The notes: generated by a model not told the origin, from the letters alone. A stretch of DNA of 64,000 bases from Microbacterium sp. PM5 (GCF_003293595.1 NZ_CP022162.1:280346-344345), one strand, 5' to 3'. Positions 26,803 to 36,199 are shown, counted from the stretch's first letter. Program-made: numbers and translations.

Positions 26803-28172
26803 CGGATGGATCCCTTCACCGGACCGGCGTAGTCCGGGTTGAGCTTGCCGGGGTTGAGCAGGCCCCGCGGGTCGGTGCTGCGGGCGAGTGCGACCGTCTC
26901 GGGCAGGCGGAAGTCCACGTTCCACTGGTGCGGGCTGTGGACGCCCACGCCGAGGGCGGTGAGCGCGGCGATGCCGTCGGCGACCTGTTCCGGGCTCTCG
27001 TAGACACCGGCGAGCATGCCGATCGGACGCAGCGCCGTCGCCTCGATGTGCAGGTGCGCGCCGGGGTAGACGGCCATGACCTCGTCGTGGCGATCGATGA
27101 GCGCGTCGCCGCCCACCTCGACGTGGAAGTAGACGCCGGGCTCGGACTTCTGCAGCCATTCGATCGGGTGGTTGTAGCTGAGCACCGAGATCGCGGCCGA
27201 GACCTGGGGGCCTTCGCGCACGTCTTCGATGCGGCCGCCGGCGGCCGTGATGATGTGCGAGGCCTCCTCGACCAGGCTCGCGTCGATGATCGTGCGCAGC
27301 GAGCTGCGCCCCTCCGGGAAGGCCGGGTCCGGCGGAAGCTGGGCCGACACGTGCGGATCATCGGCGGAGACGAGCCGCGGGGTCGGGCTCAGCGCCGCCA
27401 GACGCTGGAGAACCGACATCGAGCCGGCGAAGTCCTCGAAAGACGCGTAGAGCCCGCGCCAGTCGTTCATCGGCTCGAGGCGCACCGTGGCACGCGCGAT
27501 GATGCCCGCGGTGCCGTAGTTGTGCACGTAGCCGAGCGCGTCGTCGCCCTCGACGTGCACGAGCGCGCCTTCGGATGCCGGGGTCACGACGTCCAGTGCC
27601 ACGACGAAGCCCTCGTGGTTGCTGCCGTGCGCGATCGAACCGGTGCCGCCGGAGCCGCCGGAGAGGAACCCTCCGAGCGTCGAGTGCACTGTCGAGGGAT
27701 ACATCCACAGCTGCTGGCCGTGCTGGCGGGCGGCGAGCTCGAGGGTAGCCATCGGAGCGCCCGCCTCGGCCGTGATCCACCCGTCGCCGACCTCGACGAT
27801 CGCGCGGGCGCGGGAGGTGTCGAGCACGAGTCCGCCGGGCATGGGGATCGCCTGGCCGTAGTTGCCGGTGCCCTTTCCGCGCGGCGTCACCGGCGCACCG
27901 TACGCCACGGCGATGCGGACGGTCTCCGCGATCTGCTCGGCATCCGCGGGGAAGGCGACGAGGTCGGCGACGCCGAGCGGAAGCTGCTCGGCGATGATCG
28001 GCGACATGCGCGCGCCGTCGACCGATGCCTTCTCGCGCTGACGCGGGTCGCTGGAGATGCCGCGGGGTCCGAGCGCGGCGGCCAGGTCCGCCTCGAGGGC
28101 GGCGTAGTCGGGGGTCGGCGCGGCGACAGTCGCCGCGGGATCGAGGACGTCGGTGGGAATCGCGCCGGTCAT
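26799..28172 (-). CDS. FAD-binding oxidase (VAO/GlcD type)
   Basis: This 457-residue flavoenzyme has a VAO-type FAD domain at about 70-250 (TPRGKGTGNYGQ, then GGFLSGGSGGTGSI), and a C-terminal substrate domain ending in DPRGLLNPGKLNPDY, like glycolate oxidases and alditol oxidases. The ATG at 28172 has AAGGAAA eight bases upstream, better than a more upstream ATG that would collide with the divergent regulator. It starts the operon with creatininase and PNPOx. The substrate is unknown. Confidence 0.88.
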   Translation of the reverse strand: MTGAIPTDVLDPAATVAAPTPDYAALEADLAAALGPRGISSDPRQREKASVDGARMSPIIAEQLPLGVADLVAFPADAEQIAETVRIAVAYGAPVTPRGKGTGNYGQAIPMPGGLVLDTSRARAIVEVGDGWITAEAGAPMATLELAARQHGQQLWMYPSTVHSTLGGFLSGGSGGTGSIAHGSNHEGFVVALDVVTPASEGALVHVEGDDALGYVHNYGTAGIIARATVRLEPMNDWRGLYASFEDFAGSMSVLQRLAALSPTPRLVSADDPHVSAQLPPDPAFPEGRSSLRTIIDASLVEEASHIITAAGGRIEDVREGPQVSAAISVLSYNHPIEWLQKSEPGVYFHVEVGGDALIDRHDEVMAVYPGAHLHIEATALRPIGMLAGVYESPEQVADGIAALTALGVGVHSPHQWNVDFRLPETVALARSTDPRGLLNPGKLNPDYAGPVKGSIR

Positions 28173-28206
28173 CTCGGTTTCCTTTCGTGTGTCATAGTCT
28201 TCAGTC

Positions 28207-28818
28207 ATGTCGGATGCCGCCTCCTCGCGCCGTGGCGCCCCGGGTGACGACGGGCCCGCATCCGCGTCGCGGGCGCTGGGTGCCCGGATCCGGGCGCTGC
28301 GCCAGAGTCGCGGGATGACGCTCACCCAGGTCGCGGTGCAGGCCGAGCTGTCGCACTCGTTCCTGAGCCAGGTCGAGCGCGGGCTGGAACGGATGAGCAT
28401 GACGTCGCTGTTCCGCGTCGCGCAGGCGCTGGGCACCACGCAGCAGGCGCTGCTGACCGACGACGCCGACGCGGCGCCGAGAGGCGCGGGCAGCTTCCAC
28501 GTCTTCCGGGCGAGCGAAGCGACCCCCCTGGACGCCGGGGGCAGCCCGATGCGGGTGCTCGCCCGCGACCACCCGCGCTTCGTGCCGATGGTGATGTCGG
28601 GGACTTTCACCGAGGACCTGTGGTGGGTGCACGACGAGGAGGAGTTCGTCTACGTGCTCCAGGGACGACTCGTGGTGGTGCTGGAGGCCGAGGAGTTCGC
28701 TCTGGAAGCGGGGGATGCCGTGTATTACCAAGGCGGCATACGTCACCGCTGGCGCACCGATCCGGGTGAGAGCGTGCAGGTCCTCACCGTCAAGGAAGGC
28801 AGCGCCGGCGCGCACTGA
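28207..28818 (+). CDS. XRE-family regulator with cupin domain
   Basis: This 203-residue regulator has an N-terminal XRE helix-turn-helix at about 23-80 (GMTLTQVAVQAELSHSFLSQVERG) and a C-terminal cupin at about 115-195 (EEEFVYVLQGRLVV, DAVYYQGGIRHRW). Such proteins sense small metabolites in the cupin pocket. Only 34 bases separate it from the divergent FAD oxidase gene, so it almost certainly controls that operon. Whether it also binds the TGTTGG palindromes at 31.1 and 36.2 kb is not known; no such site lies in its own promoter. Confidence 0.92.
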   Translation: MSDAASSRRGAPGDDGPASASRALGARIRALRQSRGMTLTQVAVQAELSHSFLSQVERGLERMSMTSLFRVAQALGTTQQALLTDDADAAPRGAGSFHVFRASEATPLDAGGSPMRVLARDHPRFVPMVMSGTFTEDLWWVHDEEEFVYVLQGRLVVVLEAEEFALEAGDAVYYQGGIRHRWRTDPGESVQVLTVKEGSAGAH

Positions 28819-28826
28819 GAGACGGA

Positions 28827-29915
28827 TCACGACCCGCCTCCGAGCTCGCGTGCGACGGTGGCGAGGTCTGCGGCATACGCGGCCTCATCCCCGGGTCGGG
28901 CACCTCCCGCGATGACCACGCCGCCGACCTCGCCCGTGGCGATCAGCGCCTGCCCGTAAGCGACGGCGAGGCGGATGCCCTCTGCACGCACGTCGCGCGC
29001 GGCGAAGAGGCGATCGATGAAGCCGGACGGCAGCTTCGCGGCGTGGAAGGAGGCGAGCAGCTCAGCGCCCTCGCGATCGACCACGAGAGGAACGCCGGGA
29101 AGCACCGGCACGTCGGAGCCCGCCGCGCGGCAGAGCGCCACGAAGGCGGCGACCTCCTCGGCATCCCCGGCGTACTGCGTGAGGCACATCCTCCCTCCGG
29201 CGCGCTGCTTCTCGGCGACGCGTGCGCCGCGTTCGGCGATGGGCGGGGCGGCGGGCGACTCGGCGAACGAGGTGAGAAGCCCGAGGGCGGCCGCGCGCGG
29301 GAGCGTCGTAGTCGATTCGAGGTCGAACACGGGGCGTGCGTCGGGGCGGTCGCCCGTCTGCGTGTGATCGCCCGTGACGCAGTGCACCCCGGCGACCCCC
29401 AGGGCTCGCAGCGAGAGCAGTTCGCGCTCCAAAGCGGTGCGGTTGCGGTCGCGGGTGTTGAACCCCATCCACAGTCGCAGCCCGGTCGCGCCGATCAGCG
29501 CCGCACGGTAGGACGGAGGAAACTGCACGCGGGAGCGTCCGGCGTCGCCGGACAGGACGGCGTCGACGCTGCCGAGGAGAGCCTCGGCCGTCGCGCCCAC
29601 GGCGTCGGCGCGCAAGGCACGCACGGGAAAGCCCGTGAACACGAGTGGTCGCCGCGCCGCGATCGCGACCAGCTCGCGCCCGGCGAGTGTCGATGCCGTC
29701 GACGGGTCACCGGAGCCGGCCTCCGGATCCGTCGCACGCGCCGCAGCGCCCGTCCAGCGTACGGGCAGCTCGCGAGCGAGGAACACGCACGGGGTCGGGT
29801 GCACCTCGCACGTGCCGTCGGCGTTCACACCGCCGCAGGGACCGTAGGCCATCGACTTCGGGCACCCGGCGACGCGGCTGGCGAGTGCCGCGGGTGTCGG
29901 CGTCATGACGCTCAT
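28827..29915 (-). CDS. MetV-MetF-like fusion protein A
   Basis: This 362-residue protein starts with a four-cysteine motif (C18, C27, C36, C43; CPKSMAYGPCGG core) like the MTHFR_C domain of acetogen MetV. It continues as a MetF-like TIM barrel at about 70-355, with NTRDRNRTALERELLSLRALGV and CVTGDHT, the methylenetetrahydrofolate reductase pattern. It should act on folate-bound one-carbon units, but it is not a standard MetF. The ATG overlaps the stop of its upstream paralogue by four bases. In acetogens the two domains are usually separate proteins. Confidence 0.85.
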   Translation of the reverse strand: MSVMTPTPAALASRVAGCPKSMAYGPCGGVNADGTCEVHPTPCVFLARELPVRWTGAAARATDPEAGSGDPSTASTLAGRELVAIAARRPLVFTGFPVRALRADAVGATAEALLGSVDAVLSGDAGRSRVQFPPSYRAALIGATGLRLWMGFNTRDRNRTALERELLSLRALGVAGVHCVTGDHTQTGDRPDARPVFDLESTTTLPRAAALGLLTSFAESPAAPPIAERGARVAEKQRAGGRMCLTQYAGDAEEVAAFVALCRAAGSDVPVLPGVPLVVDREGAELLASFHAAKLPSGFIDRLFAARDVRAEGIRLAVAYGQALIATGEVGGVVIAGGARPGDEAAYAADLATVARELGGGS

Positions 29916-31066
29916 GCGTCGCCCGCCGTTTCGGCGACGATCGCATCCGCGGCGATCACGGCCCGCAGTCGCGCCGCTGCCGACGCCAGAGCATCGACCG
30001 CGGCGAGTTCGGCGGCGTCCGCCCGATCGGGCGGCTCGGTGGCCCCAGCCGCGATCGCCGACAGGTGGACGCCCACGACCCCGGGGATCGCGAGTGCACG
30101 GTGCGCCCAGGCGACGGCGGCGGCGATGCCCGACTCCACCGGGTCGTCGGCGCCGGCCACCGCCCTGACGAGTTCGTCCGGCAGTCCGACCCCGGGAAGC
30201 GCGGCCAGCCGTCGGGTCGTCGCGGCCGACGTGAGCACCGGAACCGACACGAGAACCGGCACGGGAGTCGCCGTGGTTGCCAGAGCGGCGGTGAAGCGGC
30301 GGATCTCGGCGAGGTCGCCGCAGAGGTTCAGGATGCCGAGTTCCGCCCCGGCGTGCGCTTTGCGCGCGAGACGGGTGGGACGGTAGTCGACCGGCGGCGC
30401 GGAGGGCTGTTCGGCCACGGCCACGAAGAGCCCGGCCCGGCGGGCGAGCGCCGCGAGACGTGTCGCGTCGAGGTCGAAGACCGGCTGCGCCTGCGGGAGG
30501 GCGGTGGAGGCAGGGTGATCGCCGGTCACGGCGAGCACGCCGGACACGCCCAGGTCGGCGAGGGCGGCGAGCTCACCCTCGATCGCGACGCGGTTGCGGT
30601 CGCGGCAGGTGAGACCGGCCACCACGCGAGATCCGGCGGCGGCGAGCAGGAGCGCCTTGTGGGTCGGGCTGAGCGCCTCCCGCAGCCCGGGCGGCTCACC
30701 GGCGATGACGGCGGTCAGCTCTCGCAGTCGCACGCCCGCCTCGGTGATGACGGCCGGGTCGACGGAACGCACCGGAAGGTCGGCCGTGATGACCGCACCC
30801 GCCTCGACCAGGGCCGCGAACGCCGTCGACGCCTCTCCTCGCGGCAGGACCGGCAGTGCGTCGCCGCTGTCGCGGGCGGCGACCGGAGCGTCCACCTCTG
30901 CGGTGGAGAACTCCAGATGACGCAGCACCGCGGCGTCATCGACGAACGAGCATCGGATGCCGGGCACTTCGCAGCCGCCGTCGACCGTGACACCGCCGCA
31001 GGGTCCGTGGACCATGCGTTTCGGGCAGCGCCGTGTCGCCTCATGCAGGCGCAGAGAAGCGGTCAC
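29912..31066 (-). CDS. MetV-MetF-like fusion protein B
   Basis: This 384-residue paralogue has the same order: four cysteines near the start (C14, C23, C32, C39; CPKRMVHGPCGG core) and a MetF-like barrel (TCRDRNRVAIEGELAALADLGV, AVTGDHP). The GTG at 31066 is chosen because GAGAGGAGC lies just upstream and because a 17-base palindrome at 31103-31119 would otherwise fall inside the gene. It is the first gene of the pair. The two copies are clearly diverged, so a heteromer or two different folate substrates are possible. Confidence 0.83.
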   Translation of the reverse strand: MTASLRLHEATRRCPKRMVHGPCGGVTVDGGCEVPGIRCSFVDDAAVLRHLEFSTAEVDAPVAARDSGDALPVLPRGEASTAFAALVEAGAVITADLPVRSVDPAVITEAGVRLRELTAVIAGEPPGLREALSPTHKALLLAAAGSRVVAGLTCRDRNRVAIEGELAALADLGVSGVLAVTGDHPASTALPQAQPVFDLDATRLAALARRAGLFVAVAEQPSAPPVDYRPTRLARKAHAGAELGILNLCGDLAEIRRFTAALATTATPVPVLVSVPVLTSAATTRRLAALPGVGLPDELVRAVAGADDPVESGIAAAVAWAHRALAIPGVVGVHLSAIAAGATEPPDRADAAELAAVDALASAAARLRAVIAADAIVAETAGDA

Positions 31067-31102
31067 GGGTGCTCCTCTCGCGGTCGCGGGCCGGTCCGAC
31101 GA

Positions 31103-31119
31103 TGTTGGTGTCGCCAACA
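31103..31119. promoter_or_regulatory. Operator palindrome TGTTGG-N5-CCAACA, copy 1
   Basis: The 17-base palindrome lies 37 bases upstream of the MetVF-like operon and 100 bases upstream of the divergent cyclodeaminase gene. An equivalent site with identical arms is at 36239-36255, upstream of the importer operon. Shared arms at matching distances indicate one regulator. Confidence 0.75.
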
Positions 31120-31218
31120 ATGCCACTGTAGAAGCCCGCCGTTTCGCCGGTGTTACGGTCGCGTGTGCGTCGATGTCGGCGCGAAATCACGCGGTGCACG
31201 GGCCCTAGAGTGAGGCCC

Positions 31219-31827
31219 ATGCCGATGTCCGAGCTTGCCGCCTCCCGCTTCGACGACTGGCTGGAGAAGCTGTCCGCGCCCGTGCCCGATCCCGGTGGGG
31301 GCGCCGCTGCCGGAATCGTGATCGCCACCGGTGCCGCCCTGGTCGCCATGGCGGCCGGGTACGTCCGGGCAGACGCGGCGGCGGAGCTCGTCGCCACGGC
31401 GACCCGGGTGCGCGGCGAAGCGCTCGCCGCCGCGGAGCACGACGGGCGGATGTCGGGCCTGCTCGTCGACGCCTTCCGGCGCCCGACCGACGACCCCGGG
31501 CGCGAGGAGGCGCTGCGCACCGCCACCGTCGCCGCTGCGGATGCCGGTGCCGATCTGGTCGCGCTCGCGGCATCCCTGGACGGCACCCTCCTCTGGCTGG
31601 AGCGCTTCGGCGAGGCGCGCCTGGCCCCCGATGTCGCCGTCGCGGCGCGAATGCTCGCCTGCGGCATCCGCTCGACCGCCGTCAACATCCGTGGGAACAC
31701 CACGAGCGCCGCCGGTGCGGGAGTCGATGCTCCGACCCTGCAGCGACTGCGCGCCGCGGGGGAGCGGGCGGAGCAGGCCGCTGCCCGCCTGGACGCGGTG
31801 GCAGAGCGGGTGACCGCGACGCTCTGA
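31219..31827 (+). CDS. Cyclodeaminase/cyclohydrolase family protein
   Basis: This 202-residue helical protein begins with VPDPGGGAAAGIVIATGAAL, the FTCD_C (formiminotetrahydrofolate cyclodeaminase, FchA-like) signature, and keeps the VAARMLACGI and NIRGNT blocks. Known members release ammonia from 5-formimino-tetrahydrofolate or interconvert methenyl and formyl folates. It faces the MetVF-like operon, supporting a folate pathway. No formiminotransferase is in the window. The ATG at 31219 places the conserved motif at residue 20 as usual. Confidence 0.88.
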   Translation: MPMSELAASRFDDWLEKLSAPVPDPGGGAAAGIVIATGAALVAMAAGYVRADAAAELVATATRVRGEALAAAEHDGRMSGLLVDAFRRPTDDPGREEALRTATVAAADAGADLVALAASLDGTLLWLERFGEARLAPDVAVAARMLACGIRSTAVNIRGNTTSAAGAGVDAPTLQRLRAAGERAEQAAARLDAVAERVTATL

Positions 31828-31833
31828 GAACAC

Positions 31834-31873
31834 GCCGATGCCCTGACCCCGCGGAGGGAGTCAGGGCATCGGC
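31834..31873. terminator. Bidirectional terminator
   Basis: A perfect 14-base-pair stem (31834-31847 with 31860-31873) with a 12-base loop fills the gap between the convergent cyclodeaminase and binding-protein genes. There is no long T-run on either side, but position and symmetry suit a two-way terminator. Confidence 0.8.
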
Positions 31874-31884
31874 CGTGAGGACGG

Positions 31885-33090
31885 TCAGTTCATCTTGATC
31901 GACGTGTCGATGAACTGGTTCGTGTAGAGCTCGGACGGATCGATCGCCGATGCGGCGGCCTGCGTGATGCTACCGGCGGTGACGAGGAAGGGCGTGAAGT
32001 CCTTCACGATCGACGCCATACGGTCGGGGTCGAACTGGCCGAACACGCCCGATGCCTTGTCGTTGGCGACGAGCCCCAGCTTCTTCTGCTGCTCGACGGA
32101 GAACTGCGCGACGCCCTCGGAGTAGGTCCAGCCCGTGTCGTACTTCTCGACGAGGTCGAGGATCACGGCGTTGCCGTGCTCGGGCGCGTTGAGGAAGTCG
32201 ATCTGCGACTGCTGCATGATCGGGACGAGCTTCTTCAGGCAGTCGGCCTTGTCGGTGACGTCGGCCTTTCGCACCGCGAGCGGCTCGGGGTAGATGTTGT
32301 AGCCGAGCTCGGACAGCAGCTGGTAGCCGACGTCCTTGCCCCACTGCGAGATCTCGTTCTTGTAGATGTAGGGCTCGGCGGTCGCGAAGCCCTGCTGCAG
32401 GATCTTCGGATCGGAGACGAAGCGCTGCGGGGTGCCCTCGTAGCTCGTGTCGATCTGCGACTTCGTGATGATGCCCTGCGAGAGCAGGAGGTTCGGGATC
32501 ACGTCGCCGGAGGTGACGATCGGGTCGCCGCCGGACGCGGCCTCCTTGATCGTCGTCGCGCCGTTGTGGCTCGCCGGGTCCCACATGAGGATCTGCGGGC
32601 TGAAGGTCAGCTGCGAGGTCACCGCGACGGTGGGCTGGTCGGCGTTCGCGACGATCGCGGCGTCGGTGTTGACCGCACCGATGAGGATGTCGGTGTCGAG
32701 GTACATCAGGGCGGGGACGGGCTGGAAGTTGACCGCGGGGCCGCCGGAGCGCACCTCGATCTTGACACCGGTGTCGGTGCCGTTGACGACCAGGGGGCCG
32801 GTGACCGTCTTCTTGTCGGTGTCGACGGTGTAGCCGTCGCCGACGAGGTTGTACATGGCGCCGTGCTCGGACTCGGGCTGCCAGTCCTGCTGCATGACGA
32901 CGGTCGCCGGGCAGACGCTGGCGAGGTCGAGCGGGCCGCCCTTCTCGGCGACGTTCGCCGCCGAGGAGGTCGCCGGAGCCGCGGCGTCGGTGCTGGAACA
33001 TCCCGCGACGGCGGCGACGGTGGCGGCGAGCGCTCCGATCGCGACGGTGCGTGCGATCACGCGGCGGGAGAGAAAGGCGGGCTGTGACAC
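31885..33090 (-). CDS. ABC solute-binding lipoprotein (NMT1/SsuA-like)
   Basis: This 401-residue lipoprotein has a signal peptide with lipobox VAAVAGC (C31) and a periplasmic binding fold of the NMT1/SsuA/TauA type (GDVIPNLLLSQGIITKSQID, then a C-terminal helical hairpin). These bind small organic solutes such as pyrimidines, sulfonates or nitrate. It is the last gene of the importer operon, 84 bases after the permease. Coupling of the importer to a CodA-like deaminase suggests a nitrogen heterocycle. Confidence 0.88.
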   Translation of the reverse strand: MSQPAFLSRRVIARTVAIGALAATVAAVAGCSSTDAAAPATSSAANVAEKGGPLDLASVCPATVVMQQDWQPESEHGAMYNLVGDGYTVDTDKKTVTGPLVVNGTDTGVKIEVRSGGPAVNFQPVPALMYLDTDILIGAVNTDAAIVANADQPTVAVTSQLTFSPQILMWDPASHNGATTIKEAASGGDPIVTSGDVIPNLLLSQGIITKSQIDTSYEGTPQRFVSDPKILQQGFATAEPYIYKNEISQWGKDVGYQLLSELGYNIYPEPLAVRKADVTDKADCLKKLVPIMQQSQIDFLNAPEHGNAVILDLVEKYDTGWTYSEGVAQFSVEQQKKLGLVANDKASGVFGQFDPDRMASIVKDFTPFLVTAGSITQAAASAIDPSELYTNQFIDTSIKMN

Positions 33091-33174
33091 GGTGTCCTCC
33101 TGGAAGGCTTCGGGTGCGGTGTGGACAGACGGGTGGTGCGTGTTCGTGGTGCAGGGAGGGAAAGAAGAGGTGCG

Positions 33175-34119
33175 TCAGCGCGTGGCGACGCCGAACAGCC
33201 GACCGACGACGACGCGGTCCAGCGCGGCGAAGATCGAGAAGACGATCACACCGAACAGAGCCGTGAAGATGATCGCGAGGAACAGCGGCTCCATGTTCAG
33301 GCGCAGCGTGTAGGTGCGCAGCAGCCCACCGATGCCCTGGCTGCCCTGCTGGAAGAAGAAGTCTCCGACGATGGCGCCGATGACGGCGAGGCCGGCCGAT
33401 TGGCGCAGGCCCGTGAAGATCGACGGGATGGCCGCGGGCAGCATGAGCTTCGTCATCCGCTGCCACTTCGTGGCCTTCTGCAGCGTGAACAGGTCGTGGG
33501 CGGCGGGCGTGGCCGACTGCAGGCCGAACAGCGTGTTGGAGATCATCGGGAACACCGCGATGATGACGCAGACCACGATGCGGGCGGGAAGCCCGTAGCC
33601 CATCCAGATGCCGATCAGCGGCGTGAGCGCGAGGATCGGGATCGTCTGCAGGATCACGGCGTACGGGTAGAGGATCTTCTCGGCGAGGGTCCACTGCGAC
33701 ATGACGATCGCCCACCCCATGCCGATGAGGACGGCGATCGCGAGGCCGATGAGGGCGACCGTGATGGTCTGACCGAGTGCGGCGATCATCGGGCCGATCA
33801 CCTTGTCGTTGCCGATCGTCTCGGCCAGCACCTGGTGGGGAGGTGGCAGCAGGAAGCGGCGGCTCTCGCTGAGCAGCAGGTACGACACCGCGTACCAGAT
33901 CGCGATGATGCCGATCAGCGCCGCGACGATCGGCATGGCCCGCGACCAGGCGCCGCGGGCGACCGACCCGGCGCTGCGGGCGCGGGGGCGACGGGCGGCC
34001 ATCGAGGCGGTCGTCGTCTCGGCGGATGCCGCGGCATCCGCCGCCGATGAAGCGGGCGAGCCGGACGCGGACGTGTCGGCGAGCGAGGCCGGGGCCTTCA
34101 GGGCGAGGTTCTGGCTCAC
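33175..34119 (-). CDS. ABC permease (SsuC/TauC type)
   Basis: This 314-residue permease has an Ala/Ser-rich N-terminal tail of about 60 residues and six membrane helices. The binding-protein-dependent transport loop follows (ATPAAHDLFTLQKATKWQRMTKLMLPAAIPSIFTGLR, containing the LPAA-x-PxI-x-TGLR core). The GTG at 34119 overlaps the ATPase stop by four bases. It belongs with the ATPase and NMT1-like lipoprotein. Confidence 0.92.
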   Translation of the reverse strand: MSQNLALKAPASLADTSASGSPASSAADAAASAETTTASMAARRPRARSAGSVARGAWSRAMPIVAALIGIIAIWYAVSYLLLSESRRFLLPPPHQVLAETIGNDKVIGPMIAALGQTITVALIGLAIAVLIGMGWAIVMSQWTLAEKILYPYAVILQTIPILALTPLIGIWMGYGLPARIVVCVIIAVFPMISNTLFGLQSATPAAHDLFTLQKATKWQRMTKLMLPAAIPSIFTGLRQSAGLAVIGAIVGDFFFQQGSQGIGGLLRTYTLRLNMEPLFLAIIFTALFGVIVFSIFAALDRVVVGRLFGVATR

Positions 34120-34910
34120 GAGTGCGCCTCCAAAGCGTGCGAGAGGTGTCCGACGATGCGTCCGAACTCGGGTTCGTAGCGCAACTCGGGGGATCGGGGG
34201 TAGGACCAGGGCAGCTCGATGTCGTCGACGATGCGGCCGGGGCGACCGCTCATCACGAGCACGCGGCTGGAGAGGTAGACGGCTTCGGAGATCGAGTGCG
34301 TGATGAACATCGCGGCGAACCCTTTGAGCTGGAACAGGCGTTGCAGCTCGGTCTGCATCTTCAGACGGGTGATCTCGTCGAGGGCGCCGAACGGCTCGTC
34401 GAACAGGGCGAGTTGCGGCTCGGCGACCAGCGCGCGCGCGATCGAGACGCGCATGCGCATGCCGCCGGACAGCGCCCGCGGGTGCTGGTTCTCGAAGCCC
34501 TTCAGGCCGACCAGATCGAGGGCCTCCGCGGCGCGACGGCGGCGCTCGGCCGCCCCGACACCGGCGAGCTCGCCGACCAGCTCGACGTTGCGCTGGGCCG
34601 TCCGCCACTCGAGCAGGGTCGCCTCCTGGAAGACGAAGCTCGTCGTGTCGGCGCGGACGTCGACCACGCCCTCGGTGGCGTCGTCGAGGCCGGCGGCCAG
34701 GCGCAGCAGGGTCGACTTTCCGCAGCCGGAGGGGCCGACCACCGACACGAACTCGCCGGGACGGACGTCGATCGACACGCCCTCCAGGGCGCGCGTCCCG
34801 GTGGCGAAGACCTTGGCGACGTCGGTGAAGGCGAGCGTCGGCGCGGTGGTGGCGTCCACCGCTGTCGCGGCGGTGGACGGGGCGGCGGTCGAGTCGATGG
34901 TGGTGCTCAT
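34116..34910 (-). CDS. ABC ATPase (SsuB/TauB type)
   Basis: This 264-residue ATPase has Walker A GPSGCGKST at 59-67, Q-loop FVFQEATLLEW, signature LSGGMRMRV and Walker B LALFDEPFGALD, followed by ITHSISEAV, typical of nitrate/sulfonate/taurine-type importers. It is four-base coupled to the amidohydrolase upstream and the permease downstream. The first 25 residues are a Thr/Ala-rich extension. Confidence 0.94.
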   Translation of the reverse strand: MSTTIDSTAAPSTAATAVDATTAPTLAFTDVAKVFATGTRALEGVSIDVRPGEFVSVVGPSGCGKSTLLRLAAGLDDATEGVVDVRADTTSFVFQEATLLEWRTAQRNVELVGELAGVGAAERRRRAAEALDLVGLKGFENQHPRALSGGMRMRVSIARALVAEPQLALFDEPFGALDEITRLKMQTELQRLFQLKGFAAMFITHSISEAVYLSSRVLVMSGRPGRIVDDIELPWSYPRSPELRYEPEFGRIVGHLSHALEAHS

Positions 34911-36199
34911 AGCAGTGCTCCCTCGGAGGTCGGGGCGGAGGGCGGAGTCGGCACGGCGCGCAGGTCGAGCACGCTGCTGACCACGCGGCGGCGGACGGCG
35001 ATCACGCGCCCGTCGCGGATGACGATGCGGTCGGGCGCGCGCTCGGCGAGGGCCTCGGCGGTGTGCGCGGCGCGTACGAGCACGACGTCGGCGACGTCGC
35101 CGACGCGTCCTCGCGCCGGGGGCAGTCCGAATGCGGCGCGGCCGCCGTGCGAGCTGACGTGCCAGGCTTCGGCGGGCGTGAGGTGACCGGCGACGACGAG
35201 CTCGGAGGCGACATCGACCATGTCGGCGTTGCCGAGCGGGTTGAACGGGTCCTGCACGTTGTCGCCGCCGGCGGCCAGCGTGATGCCGGCGGCGAGGATC
35301 TCGCGCAGCGGCGGGATGCCGCGGGGCGTCGCGACCGGGTGCTGCCAGCCCTGCAGGTAGAGGTTGGTCAGCGGGTTGGTGATGATCGAGACGCCGGCCT
35401 CGGCGACGGCGGCGAGGGTGCGGGCGCGGGTCTCGGCATCCTGCATGGACAGGCTCACGCAGTGCCCCGCCGAGCGGATCACGCCGGCAGGCCAGTGCCG
35501 CGTGCGGGCGGCGAGCTCGGCGAGACCCGTGGATGCCGCGTCGAGCGTCTCGTCGGTGTGCAGGTCCATGCCGAGGCCGAACTCTTCGGCGAAGGCGGCG
35601 TTGCGCTCCAGATCGGCGCGGGGGTCCTCGGCGAGGTGGGGAAAACCGCCGATGAGGTCGATGCCGAGGGCCACCGCGGCGCGTCCGAGGTCGTCGGGGC
35701 CGTCGGACGCGCCGGGGCTGGCGACGATCTGCAGGTCGACGATGCCGGCGAACTCGTCGCGCAGCTCGATGAGGGCGCGCACTCCGCGGAGGGGGTCGTC
35801 GCCCAGGTGGTAGTTCGTGTGCGAGCGCACGGCCGTGACACCGGCGTGCAGCGCGGCCACCAGGTGCCGCCGGGCGCCGGTCTTGATGTCGTCGGAGGAG
35901 TGGTGCTCGCCGTGGTCGATCCAGCACGCGATCGCGTCGTCGAGCGATCCCTCGGGCTGGCCGAACGAGGTCCAGGTGTAGCCCTTGTCGAGGTGGGCGT
36001 GCAGATCCGCCAGGGGCGGCAGGGCGATCCAGCCCGTCGCATCGACCGTCTCGCCGCCGGCGCCGCCCGCGAGCTGGGACGCATCGGCGTCGACCACGAC
36101 GCCGCCCGAGAAGGCCAGGCGGTCGCCGATCTCGCCGCAGGCAGTGAGGCCGGTCAGGGCGGCGATGCGCTGGCCCGGCTGCAGGAGTTCGGCGTCCAT
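34907..36199 (-). CDS. CodA-like amidohydrolase
   Basis: This 430-residue enzyme has a complete cytosine-deaminase-type metal site: H67 and H69 in ADLHAHLDKG, a downstream HTDE (His and catalytic Glu), SAGHC, and the aspartate in GGDNVQDPF. Relatives deaminate cytosine, isocytosine or creatinine, or hydrolyse other N-heterocycles. It is the first gene of the importer operon and overlaps the ATPase start by four bases, so the imported solute is probably its substrate. GAGGAGGAC precedes the ATG. Confidence 0.9.
   Translation of the reverse strand: MDAELLQPGQRIAALTGLTACGEIGDRLAFSGGVVVDADASQLAGGAGGETVDATGWIALPPLADLHAHLDKGYTWTSFGQPEGSLDDAIACWIDHGEHHSSDDIKTGARRHLVAALHAGVTAVRSHTNYHLGDDPLRGVRALIELRDEFAGIVDLQIVASPGASDGPDDLGRAAVALGIDLIGGFPHLAEDPRADLERNAAFAEEFGLGMDLHTDETLDAASTGLAELAARTRHWPAGVIRSAGHCVSLSMQDAETRARTLAAVAEAGVSIITNPLTNLYLQGWQHPVATPRGIPPLREILAAGITLAAGGDNVQDPFNPLGNADMVDVASELVVAGHLTPAEAWHVSSHGGRAAFGLPPARGRVGDVADVVLVRAAHTAEALAERAPDRIVIRDGRVIAVRRRVVSSVLDLRAVPTPPSAPTSEGALL

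Noticed and set aside
26799-28208. Upstream ATG at 28208 as start of the FAD oxidase
   Set aside because: It overlaps the start of the divergent XRE-cupin gene and has no ribosome binding site; the ATG at 28172 has one.
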